This document shows, in pieces, positions 19,854 to 31,500 of a stretch of DNA of 64,000 nucleotides. The notes under the pieces were generated by a model, which saw nothing but the letters and a program-made list of their open reading frames with translations, made no database searches and was not told where the DNA came from. Made by a program: the position numbers and the translations under genes. This DNA is from Lojkania enalia (lineage: Eukaryota; Ascomycota; Dothideomycetes; Pleosporales). Within the stretch, counting starts at the first letter, position 1. Each line of letters opens with the position of its first letter. The stretch covers positions 4,184 to 68,183 of the forward strand of contig ML986646.1 of NCBI GenBank assembly GCA_010094045.1. The letters run 5' to 3'.

Positions 19854-21356
19854 ATGAGTCTACAACTGCCCTCGCTCGCTGTTAGGTCTAGGGGAGGGCC
19901 CGCCCCCTCTACCAAAGCCGTCATTTTGGTATTTACTCTTCTGGCGGCCTGAAAACGCAGCAGAAACTCACGAAAATAGGTAGGAGGACCTTCTCGTGGC
20001 ACTCGCTTCAGGCCACTGTCCATGGAATTGCCCAAGGTTAGCAACGAAGCTACACACCATAATTTCCCTGGCCTGTTCAAAGGCCGCTAACAATCTGTAG
20101 CCCCTCTTTCCTGTCGCAGGCCACCCAATAACTGAACACTGCTTCCGTGCAATCTCAAAGATCCCCGAAATCAAGGAAGTCTTCATCATCGGCTATTACG
20201 ACGAGTCCGTCTTCCAGCCCTTCATGAACACCGTCTCGAATGTCTTTCCCCAGCTGAGTGTAAAATATCTCCGTGAATACCAAGCGTTGGGCACCGCAGG
20301 AGGTCTCTACCATTTCCGAGATGTGATCTTGAAAGGCAAGCCGGAGCGGTTCTTCGTCTTGAACGCAGATGTCTGCTGTTCGTTTCCGCTGCAGGAGATG
20401 CTCAAGCTCTACGAGGACAAAGATGCGGAGGCAGTGATGCTGGGCACCAGGGTTGCGAAGGAGTCTGCTACCAATTTTGGGTGCATTGTTTCTGATGAGC
20501 ACACGAAGCGGGTCCTGCACTACGTCGAGAAGCCCGAATCGCACATATCCAACCTAATTAACTGCGGTGTCTACCTCTTCTCCACGGAGACCATTTTTCC
20601 CGCCATCCGAAGCGCAATCAAGCGTCGTACCGAGCGCCCCCGACTCCTCTCATACCCTTCGTCTGAGAACCTCGAGTCTTCATTCTACCAAGGCGAGGAA
20701 GAGGACGAGGATCGAGAAAATGCTGTGATTCGTCTGGAACAGGATGTGCTCTCGGATATTGCCGACAGCAGACAGTTCTTCGTTTTAGAGACGAAAGATT
20801 TCTGGCGGCAAATCAAGACGGCTGGGTCGGCCGTGCCCGCCAATGCTCTGTACCTGACAAAGGCTTTCCAGAACCAGTCTGAGGAGCTTGCGGCACCGTC
20901 AGCTAATATCATTCCTCCAGTCTATATTCACCCATCTGCTCATGTAGATCCGACGGCCAAGCTTGGACCCAATGTCTCGATTGGCCCCCGCGTCCATGTT
21001 GGAGCTGGTGTTCGTATCAAGGAGTCCATTGTTTTGGAGGATTCCGAAATCAAGCACGACGCATGTGTGCTCTATACTATTGTTGGCTGGCATAGCAAAG
21101 TCGGCGCCTGGGCCCGCGTCGAAGGCACGCCCACACCAATTACTAGCCACAGCACGAGCATTGTAAAGAACGGTGTCAAAGTCCAGAGCATTACCATTCT
21201 CGGGAAAGAGTGCGCAGTTGGCGACGAAGTACGAGTCCAGAACTGTGTTTGCTTGCCTTACAAGGAGTTGAAAAGGGTGAGGCAACGCCCGTTTACTCTC
21301 CCTTGAATATACTGTTAACGAAGCTACAGGACGTTGCAAATGAGGTCATTATGTGA
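19854..21356 (+). CDS. GDP-mannose pyrophosphorylase alpha-like protein (GMPPA type)
   Basis: Four exons: 19854-19928, 19980-20036, 20101-21276 and 21330-21356; 444 residues. The nucleotidyltransferase signature is assembled across three exons: AVIL + VGGPSRGTRFRPLSMELPK + PLFPVAGHPI. The body has FVLNADVCCSFP (metal-binding Asp), LHYVEKPESHISNLINCGVY and a C-terminal left-handed beta-helix of hexapeptide repeats (HPSAHVDPTAKLGPNVSIGP, VHVGAGVRIKESIVLEDSEI). An insertion of about 80 residues between the two halves (ERPRLLSYPSSENLESSFYQ) marks the alpha, regulatory type rather than the catalytic beta enzyme. In animals GMPPA binds GDP-mannose and inhibits GMPPB; that role is inferred here. The last exon is only 9 codons (DVANEVIM plus stop) and matches the conserved C-terminus. 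Confidence 0.9.
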
Positions 21357-22344
21357 GTGGTTTTCAGATCACGATACCAACGGAACAAAGATCATACGAC
21401 TAGTCTTTGAAGGCGCTTCATATTTCTGGGGTTACCGGACTCTGGGTGGAGTATCTAATGCACGACATCAAAAGCGGCCAATACGGCAGTGGGTAGAACA
21501 TTTACTAGATTTTAAATGCAGAGCGATTTCTTTAGAACAAGTATAAACCTTGTTCGCTCATTGCTGGCGCTTAATTCCTGTTGAGAGTCACTAGTCTATC
21601 CCGTCCCAGTCATAGGCAATTATGTGAAAGCAATATGTGTGACATATCTAAGGTACTGTGGACGTCCGCTATTGGGAACCTTATTTTCCTCGATACATCA
21701 TGAGGTACTGAGCCCATATTTGATCGCGGCCAGTTGTTCAGCCTTATGATCCAATAGCCGCATGTAGCTGGTATCCAGAGTCATGATTGGCTAATCTAAT
21801 TGTGGAAAAGCTACCCGAGACTGCTCAACTTAACATCCTCAACACTAACTTTCGGAGAATAGCGTAGGTGGTGCTGGAGAAATCCAAGTATTTCGTAATA
21901 GTGAGAGGCTTTCAGTAACAAAGGTACTATAATGTCCTCTCGATGTATCAAAAGGGTTATACCTATTCATCGCTCGAGCTTACGAAACAAAGGTTATGTC
22001 CACAATTTCATTTTACGGAGTCATATCTGAGCCATTTTCACTTGCGTGTTGATTCGTCCTGTGTGTGATTTATTTCTGACTTCAATTGGTTACGCTTCAT
22101 CCTTGTGGCTTTCGACGTGGAATCGATCACATCTATCACAAGGCTCGACATCTAGGGCGGGTGGAAAATCCGGGAATAAGAAACGAGAGTTATAAAGTGA
22201 GTACTTCTCCGATCCGTATGCTGTTGTTTCTCCACTGGAAACACGTTCTAGTTATTCATTCTATGCTCACGTTACCATCAGGGTGTGTCCAAGCTTCATT
22301 CAGTATTCTCCTTTGCTTCAAAATAAATAATTAACTATCTTACC
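21357..22344. other. Roughly 1-kb intergenic region
   Basis: Between the 3' end of the GMPPA-like gene and the 2OG oxygenase, both on plus. AT-rich, with short open frames and no recognisable domain. Presumably a terminator then a promoter. Confidence 0.5.
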
Positions 22345-23520
22345 ATGATGACTACCATGGCAGAACTCAACATTATTACTGTATCCCAGGCCCTCAAGAT
22401 GGAGTATCTATCCGCAACTATGGACACTCCCCCATCTACCCTAGTGGTCAAGTCTCTTCCCATTATCGACATCTCTGCCTTCCTCAACCCATCCTCGACA
22501 TTCCAAGCTCGTCAAGACATAGCCGCTACCATCGACAGAGCGTGCGCTGATTACGGATTCTTTTACCTCACTGGACATGGCATTCCCACATCTAGACTAG
22601 ATGAGATTATATCCCTTGCTCGCCAGTTCTTCTCACTCCCTCTTTCCGAGAAGAATAAAATCAAGCGTTATGACGCCGGCGGGCCTGAAGGTGGCGACGG
22701 TGCAAGGGGATACCAGGGCATGGGCGAAAACATCACTCTAGGCCGTCGAGACCACCAAGAAGCCATCGACATCTACCGCGAGTGGGATCACTCCCCTAAG
22801 GAAGCCGGTCAAGGCGGACCCAGCACCCACAAAACGCTTCAGGGTCCCAACCTCTGGCCTACTGAACCACAGGAATTCAAATCAGTCTACCTCGACTACA
22901 TCGAGCAATGCAAGAAAATCGGCGAAGCACTCGTACGAGCCATGGGTGTGGCACTCAATCTCGGCCCCGCCGCACCAGACGCCGACCAGAATACGGAGAA
23001 TGAAGAAGTCTTCGTTAGGAACACAGACCGCAGTTTCTGGGTCATGCGAATGATCGGGTATCCGAAGCTTCAGACACCTCTTGTCGAGGGCGAAGACATC
23101 ACCGAGTTCTCTTGTGGCGAACATACTGATTACGGCTGCGTAACTCTCCTGCTCGCCGACTCCACTCCCGGAGCTTTGCAAGTGCTTCTCAAAGATGGAA
23201 AGACGTGGCTGAATGCAGATCCTATTCCCGGAGCCTTTGTAGTCAATATCGGGGATATGATTGAAAGGTGGACAAACGGGAAGTGGAAATCTACGCGTCA
23301 CCGGGTGATTCATCGTGGCGATGGATATCGAGTCTCGGTTCCATTCTTCTACGAGCCAAATTTCAGTGCAATGGTCAAGCCGCTGAGGAAGTGTGTGGAG
23401 TCGACTGGTGGAATGCCTGTGCATGAGGGAAATACGTACGGAGAGCATTTGCTGGGGAAGGTGTTCAACAACTTCTATAGTGAGGTCATTGGCAAGGGGA
23501 AGGAGAAGAGTATGCTCTAA
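22345..23520 (+). CDS. 2-oxoglutarate/Fe(II)-dependent dioxygenase, isopenicillin-N-synthase-like
   Basis: Single exon, 391 residues. The N-terminal DIOX_N domain (about 35-150) starts SLPIIDISAFL and contains DRACADYGFFYLTGHGIP. The C-terminal catalytic jelly roll has the facial triad GEHTDYGCVTLL (His-x-Asp, about residue 256-258) and the distal His in TRHRVIHRGDGYRVSVPFF, where the RVS motif supplies the 2OG-binding Arg and Ser. All active-site residues are present, so it should be an active oxygenase. Relatives act in secondary metabolism, detoxification and nucleobase oxidation, so the substrate cannot be read from sequence, and there is no biosynthetic cluster nearby. Several in-frame ATGs (22345, 22348, 22357, 22402, 22420) precede the domain; the longest is listed, and the one at 22420 (MDTPPSTLVVKSLPIID) may be the real start. 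Confidence 0.88.
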   Translation: MMTTMAELNIITVSQALKMEYLSATMDTPPSTLVVKSLPIIDISAFLNPSSTFQARQDIAATIDRACADYGFFYLTGHGIPTSRLDEIISLARQFFSLPLSEKNKIKRYDAGGPEGGDGARGYQGMGENITLGRRDHQEAIDIYREWDHSPKEAGQGGPSTHKTLQGPNLWPTEPQEFKSVYLDYIEQCKKIGEALVRAMGVALNLGPAAPDADQNTENEEVFVRNTDRSFWVMRMIGYPKLQTPLVEGEDITEFSCGEHTDYGCVTLLLADSTPGALQVLLKDGKTWLNADPIPGAFVVNIGDMIERWTNGKWKSTRHRVIHRGDGYRVSVPFFYEPNFSAMVKPLRKCVESTGGMPVHEGNTYGEHLLGKVFNNFYSEVIGKGKEKSML

Positions 23521-24178
23521 CTGTTAGCAGATTAATTCAAGGTGGTTAGTGGCCAGTTGGCAGGCATTCTGTGGGGAACATTGGTGGTACACGGGTGGAG
23601 GCATTATGTGTGTTGTGCTTGAGCCACAGATAGTGAAGTCATTTTGGAACAATTGGTGTTTCCAGATGTAGGACTTTCTTCATTAAGTCTGTTGAAAGTA
23701 TGCAATGGAGTAGTACATCTATCTGTTAGTGCGTTGGAGCAGCTTGCGTGCTTCTACTTGCGGAACGTTACGGACTTAGGTTCTTGGTCCAATGCTTGTT
23801 GTAGGTGACTGAAATAGGGATCGGTCTAATAGTACTGTTTGCTGGCTCCCCTCTGGCTTGCAGAATGAAGCGGAAAGAGGGTAGATATTAACGAAGAATG
23901 GAAAAGGGACATTATAGTTAATGAGAGACGTCTAGATTAAGGCCAAAGCTACGTTCCTATCAATTACTGTGTAAATTCGAGACTTCCAAGAGCCTTGGAA
24001 GTAGTTGAAGGATAGTTTGATATGCCGAATGCTGCATCAACTGTAACTGTAGACTTTTTCCTTTACATAAGATATTCCTATGGATGAATCACGAAAGATA
24101 GGCCCATGTGCCATAGTACTTAGTAATACACACTATATATATAATTTTACATATATCAATACACTCGGGCACGAGAGA
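23521..24178. other. Convergent intergenic region
   Basis: 3' flanks of the 2OG oxygenase (plus) and COQ5 (minus). AT-rich towards 24130 (acactatatatataattttac). No gene. Confidence 0.6.
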
Positions 24179-25194
24179 TTAGCGGATAGGCTTTACGCCC
24201 TTGTGAATAGCAGCAATGCCGCCCGTCAGATCCTCCCATCCTTGTCCGGGTACTAAGAACCCGGCTTCCTGTATCATATCTCTAAACTCTGTCTGACTTG
24301 GAAAACGGTCAATACTCTCCACCAAATACTGGTAGCTGTCCCTATCACCTGCAACCAGTTGCCCAATGAGCGGTATCGCACCAAAACTCCAGCGTTTGTA
24401 GAAAGCATCAAATAGCGGGTTGTTTACTTTGGAGAACTCCATACATGCGAAGACGCCGCCAGGCTTAAGGACTCGAAATGCTTCCCGGATTGCGACATCC
24501 TTGTGGGTAAAGTTGCGAACACCAAAGGCGACCGTATAGAGATCGACGCTATTATCAGGGATCATGTCAAGCTTCTCAGCGTTTGCTTCGACAAACTTTA
24601 ATCGAGGCGATCGTGCGTAAGGAGTAGCCAGGGCGCGCTTCTTCCCTTCAGCCAGCATATCTGGATTGATGTCGGCAACCGTAACTTTCGTATGCGCGTC
24701 GTTGTTGATAGTAGAAGCATGGTCGAGCATGCGAAAGGCAATGTCCCCCGTTCCACCGGCAATGTCCAAGATATTCCAGCCTTTTTCAGGGTCTGAGGAG
24801 GATGTGAGCGGGTTGGCGCCAGGGTTTAGATTTCGAACAAAATAATCCTTCCACAAGCGATGAATACCGAGCGACATAAGGTCGTTCATTGTATCGTACG
24901 ATGAGGCTACAGATGAGAAAACAGCGCCGACTACAAACAATTAGCTTTGAACTGAACATAGAGATGAAATTCAGTTCAGTACTCACCCTTGTGTTCTTTC
25001 AATGCTTCGTCTACTGTCTCATAGCCGAAATGGGTCGTCCCGGCTGTATCCTGAGGAAATTTCGAAGGTGATGGTTCCTGCTCATGGCGAATGGAACATG
25101 AAAAGCACCGATATGGCTCTCGCGCTGTCCTCCTCCATTTCAATCCCCCCAGCAATTGACGCCTGAATAGCGTCTTCGAAGCTTGCATGTTCAT
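24179..25194 (-). CDS. COQ5: COQ5, mitochondrial 2-methoxy-6-polyprenyl-1,4-benzoquinol methylase
   Basis: Two exons: 25194-24987 and 24930-24179, with a 56-nt intron in phase 1; 319 residues. COQ5 performs the C-methylation step of ubiquinone synthesis in the CoQ synthome on the matrix side. A basic presequence (MNMQASKTLFRRQLLGGLKW) starts at 25194. An upstream in-frame ATG at 25263 would spoil it and overlap the neighbour's promoter. Class I SAM methyltransferase motifs are complete: motif I WNILDIAGGTGDIAF, post-I VTVADINPDML, DNSVDLYTVAFGVRNFTH (the UbiE signature), and FRVLKPGGVFACMEFSKV. The C-terminus GWEDLTGGIAAIHKGVKP matches the family. It is head to head with the BCKDH E1-alpha gene, another mitochondrial enzyme. 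Confidence 0.95.
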
Positions 25195-25392
25195 GATGTG
25201 ATATGAAATGAAAGTCGACCAAATGCTTGGCGCAAAGTTGTCAAGCTCCGGTGGCACGTGCAAGGAATGCGGGAGTGACTAAGCTGACGTTTGGCTAGCA
25301 GTGAGCCGACGCTGGCCGTCCCGAGCTCCAATTCAACTTCTCCGGGCCTTAAGTAGCCACGGCGCTGCACCCAGGCAGGCCAGGGCACCGTA
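25195..25392. promoter_or_regulatory. Compact divergent promoter of COQ5 and BCKDH E1-alpha
   Basis: Only 198 bases separate the two start codons. Contains a GGCACGTGCAAG E-box-like site near 25252-25263. No obvious TATA box. Such a short bidirectional promoter suggests co-regulation of two mitochondrial enzymes, which is inference. Confidence 0.6.
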
Positions 25393-26942
25393 ATGTCTCT
25401 GCGCCAGGGAACACGTAGGATACGCATCAATAAGGCCTGGGAGCCTTCGCGGTGTCTCAGTGGCTCACAAACACCCAGAATTCCATTTGGGTGGCAGGAA
25501 TGTCGCTCCGTTGCCTCTACTGCGAGTGCCGAGAGGTAAGCCTAATCTTATAAGGTTCAAGCTATATATTGTTAACAAGAGCGGTAGAGTCCTCTTCCCG
25601 GGAGCACTGAATAGTAAGTTCACGAACACGCTCAAATTTTTGCGACCGTCAGCAAACGAAGCTATTTCGACATACCGTGTCATGGATCAGTCTGGAGCGG
25701 TTATAGACAAGGAAGCAGGCGTAGATACTGAGGATGAAGAGGCGTTGGAATTGTACCGAAATATGGTGTGCTGTATGCTTGATATTCCCGATGAGAAGGA
25801 CTTTAGTTCAACTGACTTTGTCTAGTGAGTATAATGGATCTTCTTATGTTTGAGGCACAAAGACAGGGCAGACTAAGTTTCTACATGGTGCGTCTACATG
25901 ATTATCGATATTCATACCGCTTCTCATATATGCATAGGTCTCAGCTGGTGAAGAGGGTATATCAATAGGCTCTGCCAGTGTACTCTCCCCTGCTGATGTC
26001 GTCTTTTGCCAGTACCGAGAGACAGGAGTGTACATGCAGCGTGGTTTTACCCTAGATCAGTTCATGAACCAATTATTCGCAAACAGCAAAGATATAGGCC
26101 TGGGCCGCAACATGCCAGTGCACTACGGAAGCAGTGAGCTGAATATTCACACCATCTCATCAACCCTCGCAACTCAGATTCCACATGCCGCAGGGGCGGC
26201 CTACGCTCTAAAACTCCAGAATCAGCAACAACCAGAAGTTCCACCAAGGATAACAGTTTGCTATTTTGGTGAAGGTGCTGCAAGCGAAGGTGACTTCCAC
26301 GCAGCGCTTAACATCGCTGCCACACGCCAAGTGCCCGCAATCTTCATTTGCCGGAACAATGGATACGCAATCTCAACCCCAACAAGCGACCAATATCGAG
26401 GTGACGGTATCGCAAGTAGAGGTGCTGGATATGGAATGGACACGCTGCGGGTCGACGGAAATGACATATTTGCTGTGCGCCGTGCTACCAAGGAGGCTCG
26501 CCGTCTTGCGCTCGAGAATGGTGGCAAGCCTGTTCTCATCGAGATGATGGCATACCGAGTAGGGCATCACAGTACCTCCGATGACAGCTTTGCATATCGA
26601 CAAAAGGTGGAAGTGGAGGACTGGAAACGCCGAGACAACCCCCTTACTAGATTACGGAAGTGGTTGGAAAGTCGCAATATATGGGACGAGGCTAAAGAGC
26701 GCGAGCTGAGGAGTCGATTGAGGAAAGAAATTCTCGTCGCCTTTGACAAGGCTGAAAAAGAAAAGAAGCCCGGCATTAAACACGCATTTGAAGGAGTGTG
26801 GGAAGACATCACCGAGGAACAGAAAATGCACATAGAAGAGCTCACAGATATCCTACAGCGATATCCGAAAGAATATGACATCGAGCAGCACGAGGGCGGA
26901 CTAGCATCATTACTCGAATTAGTAAAGACAGACAAGAAATAA
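25393..26942 (+). CDS. Branched-chain 2-oxoacid dehydrogenase E1 alpha subunit
   Basis: Four exons: 25393-25535, 25588-25772, 25826-25887 and 25938-26942; all phases close to 464 residues. It is the thiamine-diphosphate-binding alpha chain of the mitochondrial complex that oxidatively decarboxylates the keto acids of Val, Leu and Ile. An Arg-rich presequence (MSLRQGTRRIRINKAWEPSR) lies in exon 1. Family blocks are FPGALNSKFTNTLKF, ISTYRVMD, IMDLLMFEAQRQGRLSFYM + VSAGEEGISIG (joined by splicing), and DVVFCQYRETGVYMQRGF. The ThDP motif is intact, GEGAASEGDFHAALN through ICRNNGYAIS. The phosphorylation loop appears as RVGHHSTSDDSFAYR, which retains the regulatory serines known in animals. Exon 3 is only 62 nt. 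Confidence 0.95.
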
Positions 26943-27065
26943 AAGATATACAAAATTGTCAAACCCCTAAATACGGTCCTCAGAATACTATCCTAACGAC
27001 CCCCGTGAACGCTATTCCACTGACATTCCTAAATTCATTGATATATACCTCTTAGACTAGATGTT
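26943..27065. other. Short 3' intergenic space
   Basis: 3' flank of the BCKDH E1-alpha gene facing the locus at 27066. AT-rich, no gene. Confidence 0.5.
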
Positions 27066-28104
27066 TATAAAGCCTCGAGCTATCCTTAATTAATAATAAC
27101 GCCAACAAAATACACCACTTCTGGAGTACAGTAGACCCATCAGATTTCTCATACTTGTCTTCATCGTCCTCACTATCGGGGATAACATTTTGAGTAGTGG
27201 TTTTCTCTTTGCCATTGCCATTCCTTTTCCTTTTCCTTTCCGGGTCCCAACTGCCACATTCTCTATCTCTTCAGTCGCCTGCTCTGCAGTTATCGTCTTC
27301 TTGCCAGCTTCAGCCCCATTAATATTACTACATCCTGCATTTTTCATATTCTATATTACCAAATCAGCCTCCTATCTAAATGATAGTTGATAATAGTGCG
27401 ACTTACTTTCGGCTTAGGGGGTCTCAGTGGCTTCAACAAATCCCTAATGACCTTCTGGACATCTTGCGACAGAAGTTCCGGATCCGTCCTCTTGCGGGCA
27501 TCCTGGAAGTGCTCTTGGACAGCGCGGCAGAGATGTTCCCCCATCAACCTCTTTGGTCGGGAGTAAAATCCAAGAGAGTAGCGAGCAGAACCAAGGTTTT
27601 TGGGTTCCAATTGGCGGGCGAGGACCCTTCAGGCCTGATGGAAGTATTCGAAGAGAAAAGTATCTCGAGATCTGACCCCCAGTTCATATGTAATTTTCTG
27701 AGAGACGCGGGCTTGCTTCTGGGCCCAAATTTTAGCTCTAAAACTACGCCAGTGTCGATGTCCTCAAGATTCTTGATGGTGCAAACTACATCGCCGTTGT
27801 AGTCCTTGGTGCGGTTGACCTCCTGGACGGCAAGACGATTCTGATTACGATCATTGGATTCAGGGACTTTGGATTGGTTTGGATTGGTTTACGAGGTTGG
27901 GAAGTTAGAACAGTGGGGATGTCTTCGCCGCCGACGCCAATTAGGAGACTTTGACCATGTGCGGTGGTGTCGGAGTTCATGATGGCCCTTCTTAGTTCAT
28001 ACTGGAGCGCGATTTGTTGGCTTGGAACGCTGGGGTAGGTGGCAACCCTCTCGATGATGTCGGAAATATTCTCGGAGTCAATTCGGAAGGAGAAAATAAG
28101 TCTA
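27066..28104 (-). pseudogene. Probable decayed protein gene of unknown family
   Basis: Several minus-strand blocks look like one conserved protein but do not join into an open gene. Block 1, from about 28100 to 27860, is open and protein-like (DIIERVATYPSVPSQQIALQ, ELRRAIMNSDTTAHGQ). Block 2 continues in another frame (RLAVQEVNRTKDYNGDVV). Block 3 is in a third frame (AKIWAQKQARVSQKITYELG ... RDTFLFEYFHQA); it meets an in-frame TGA at 27631-27629 and then reads on for about 75 codons (RVLARQLEPKNLGSARYSLG ... KVIRDLLKPLRPPKPK) to a good GTAAGT donor. After an AG acceptor near 27350 the natural frame ends in a weak tail, while another frame encodes an acidic VIPDSEDDEDKYEKSDG. An intron can explain one frame change, but I found none that removes the TGA. 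I do not recognise the family. Confidence 0.45.
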
Positions 28105-28555
28105 TCAGAATGGAGTAGAAGTGTACATATCTAAACATTGTTGCGGTAGTATACATGAGTCTGATAGTACTGTATGGGTTTAATTTACAGAGTCGGAAGC
28201 TGAAGACAATAAGCTTAAGGTACAATGCCGTGAGCTTATTTACACGTTGAAAAGGGCCGTAGGCGCTAAAGAGAGTTATTAGAAGTGACGCACGATTAGA
28301 ACGACACAATTGTAAAGATAGGAGAGAAAATTCAAGAACATAAATGCATCCCGTTCTACTGATTCGTCGCCTCATTCTAAGGCTAGAGGAGTTAATTAAG
28401 TAATTAAGATCAAGTATCAACGCATTTCGGCGGGTTAAGATTCTGGTAATAGAGCTTATGGAGGGGTTGTGAAGATAACAAGAAAAAAAAATATAACTTC
28501 AACAGTTTGGCTATGAATCTGGCTTAGGTGGAGGGAAAATTTTAGATTTAATAAG
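28105..28555. other. AT-rich intergenic region 3' of Rad4
   Basis: Upstream of the decayed locus and downstream of the Rad4 stop codon. It may include a lost first exon of the decayed gene, but I see no convincing coding block. Confidence 0.45.
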
Positions 28556-31500
28556 CTAAGTGACGTCTACTAACCAGTCTGGATCCGCATCTTCGTCTTC
28601 CGGGTCTTCTAGAGGTAGTGAGCCTGCTTCTGAAGGCGATAGTGGAGGTGGAGACGGATTCCTTGGCACTACAGGCTGTGGAATAACCTCTCGAATGGTA
28701 GGAACGGGTGCCTTAGTATCTTCATCATTGTCAAACCTCAAGGAAGACTCTGCACGCTGTTCTTCTTCAGTGAGCGGTACTAGATTCTTACCACGGCTTG
28801 AGTCTAAACTGCTGGAACTATGTCTTAGAGGTTCAGCAGCAAAATTATCGTCTGCAGCACCATCTGTTTGCACGAAGTCACAATCTGTTGCAATGCCACC
28901 TGCAGGTGATCCTGGGACTGCTACGGGTGATTCGTGGATGAAACCGCCCGCATCCTCATTGTTGTCCCCCGCGAATCTACCCTCAAACTCATCGTTTTGT
29001 CGTAGCCGGAGTCGCTGCTCTGCAAGAAGAGAACTTCCAAAGCCAGAGCTTTGATCTACAAGATATTCGCCTCTTCTATCATAATCTTCATGCAAGAAAC
29101 CGCCTCCGCCTTCATCATCTTCAAGTAGGAAACCACCTCCCATATTTTCATTGTGTGACACCATCTTGTGCTGAGTGATCGGTAGCGTTAGTTCTACAGC
29201 ATTGTCACTTTTAGGGAAGAAGCCGCCAGCAAGTTGTTGTTGCGCTATTTCCTTATCCTCCCTCTCGATCTGCTCTTGGACATTGATAACAGGTCCGGTC
29301 TCGCCATCTATCTCGATAGCATTGACCCGTTGTGCAATGCGTAGCCCAAGGTAGAATCTTCTCCACAGCCGCAACGCCTCTGCACTTCGTTGTGAGTTCT
29401 TTGCTTCCTCCTGCGAGTATTCTAGTGAATCAATTACGGCTTCTACAGCCTCTTTGTACTCCCTCGCCACAACAACTCCTTGAACGATTGCCGTGCCGTG
29501 CCGCCCTTTGAACGAGAAACCAGTCACTGCTTCGGCGAAATCAACACCAACGATACGCGCAGCCTTAGCAGCCAGCTGATGGCGGATATGAACACCACCC
29601 TCCGGTACCATAGAAGGGACGTACAAATCGAGATTTCCAAACGCATTTCGCGGAACACGACCGTGCACCACAGAAGGTGGAACATAAAGCTCGGTTTGAA
29701 AGAACGCGTAGAGTCCAACACCCACTTCTTCTTGTTGCTCATTCAAATCCACGCTGGGGGTTGCCTGACGACGGTCTTTCTTAGGCTTTGCGTGCTTGAG
29801 GGGCTGTTCCCCTGCTTTTACATCTCGTCCCATGCGATACCATTTGTCGGCGCTTCTGACAATATGCACGTCTTTTCGTCGATATATTGGTTCCATTCTC
29901 GGGTTCATAGAAGACCCAATATTGACTTTGCCGATCTGATGCATCGGGTAAATCACCTCGTTGTGCCTCAAATGTCGCCCCAAGACGTAGACAGGATGAT
30001 CTTTATAGTCCTGGACGTTCTTTGGCATACCTTCGGCAGCTTCCTTGCGAGCGAGTGTCGCATCCTCGACTTGGTCTCTATCGAGCACTGTTGTACGTCT
30101 AAAATCTTTAAGTGCGCGCTTCCACCATTTTAATCCACCTTCTGTACTTTCAACTCTAAATTTACGAGTTTTTGCGTTGTACGCCTTCGCGTACCGCCGC
30201 GTGACATCCCTGGCCGTTGAATCATCTTCGAAGGCTACCACATAAACTAAGCTGTTTTGAGAGAAGCTCAGAGGAGGCTCGAGTTTATCTGGCTTGTCAA
30301 TAGTGAAGGTGGAAAGAGGATCAATAGGAATCCACTTTTGGGCGGTCGGGTTGAATACCTCAGCCCAATAGACCGGGTAGGGGCTGTGATATTTGTTCTT
30401 CTGTTTAGGGGCTACACCAGAGCTTAATGCTGGATTGCGCTCGCCCAGAACACGCTCAAGCCGAGACATTCTTTTTGGCCGAGATGGCGTGTTTGCCTTT
30501 GGTTTGGAAAAACTTTGTTGAGTGTTATAAGGATCCAAATGAACAATATTCTTCTGCGAATCTAGTTTTTGAGGAGTAGATGTCTGCGCTGCAGAAGCGA
30601 ACGGAAGACACTGCAGAGAACAAACAAGCCTTGTTTCTATGCCAATTGCACGAAGCAGGGCGCAAAAGAGCTGTGCGCCGACGTCTTGCGACCCCTGTAA
30701 TGTTGAAGCAGCCTTTCGGAAATCTTGCTTGTCCATTGGACTATCGAACTCATCGAAATGGGAAAATGCCAGAGCGTCTGCGTCCGCATCGGCCCAGCGT
30801 GGCTTGTGCATGCCTTGAGCATTCACCGAGAATCGATTAGCCCACAACACCTTTAGCTCTCCTAATCCTTCAATAAAGCGCTTTGACGCTTGATACTGCG
30901 TAAAATCGGGATTCGGAATCAAGTTTGACAGCGTCTTAGGAGACGGTAGTTTCCGAAGGGTGCTTTGCACCTTCTCATCGTTACACCATGCATTTCTGCG
31001 ATGAACATGGTATAGCAAGCAAAGTATATGCATCTTGTGAATATCAAGTCTCAGCTTCTTCTCGATCGAAGTTATTCCCCGGCGTTTGACCCTCTTCGTG
31101 GTCTTCTCTTCATCTTTATCGTCTCCAATTGTGATTGAGAGATCTCCGATCTCTGGCTCAACAGCATCGTCGTTGTCCTGCTCCTCCGCCAAAACATCCT
31201 CCCATTCAATATCGCTATCGCTACCCTCCGACTCTTCAGAGTCGGTGACAGTCTGCAGCCCGTGGGCATCTGCTCTTCCGACATCGGGTTCGGGAAGGTC
31301 TGAAATGGAGTGGTCTCGAGGGTAGGACTGCGACGGTTGCGACTCGTCGGAAGTTGGAATGATCTGGCCTTGCACGCTGGACACAGGTCTAACTTCAGTG
31401 TCTCGGAATGTTTGGGCAGTCCTTCGCTTCTTCAGCGGCTTTTCATCCTCCTCCGGACCAGCCGCTTTTGAGGCCCTTGCCTCGGATAGCATGTCCTGAA

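Noticed and set aside
28560..29054. 164-codon plus-strand Ser/Gly-rich frame
   Set aside because: Antisense to the disordered C-terminus of Rad4.
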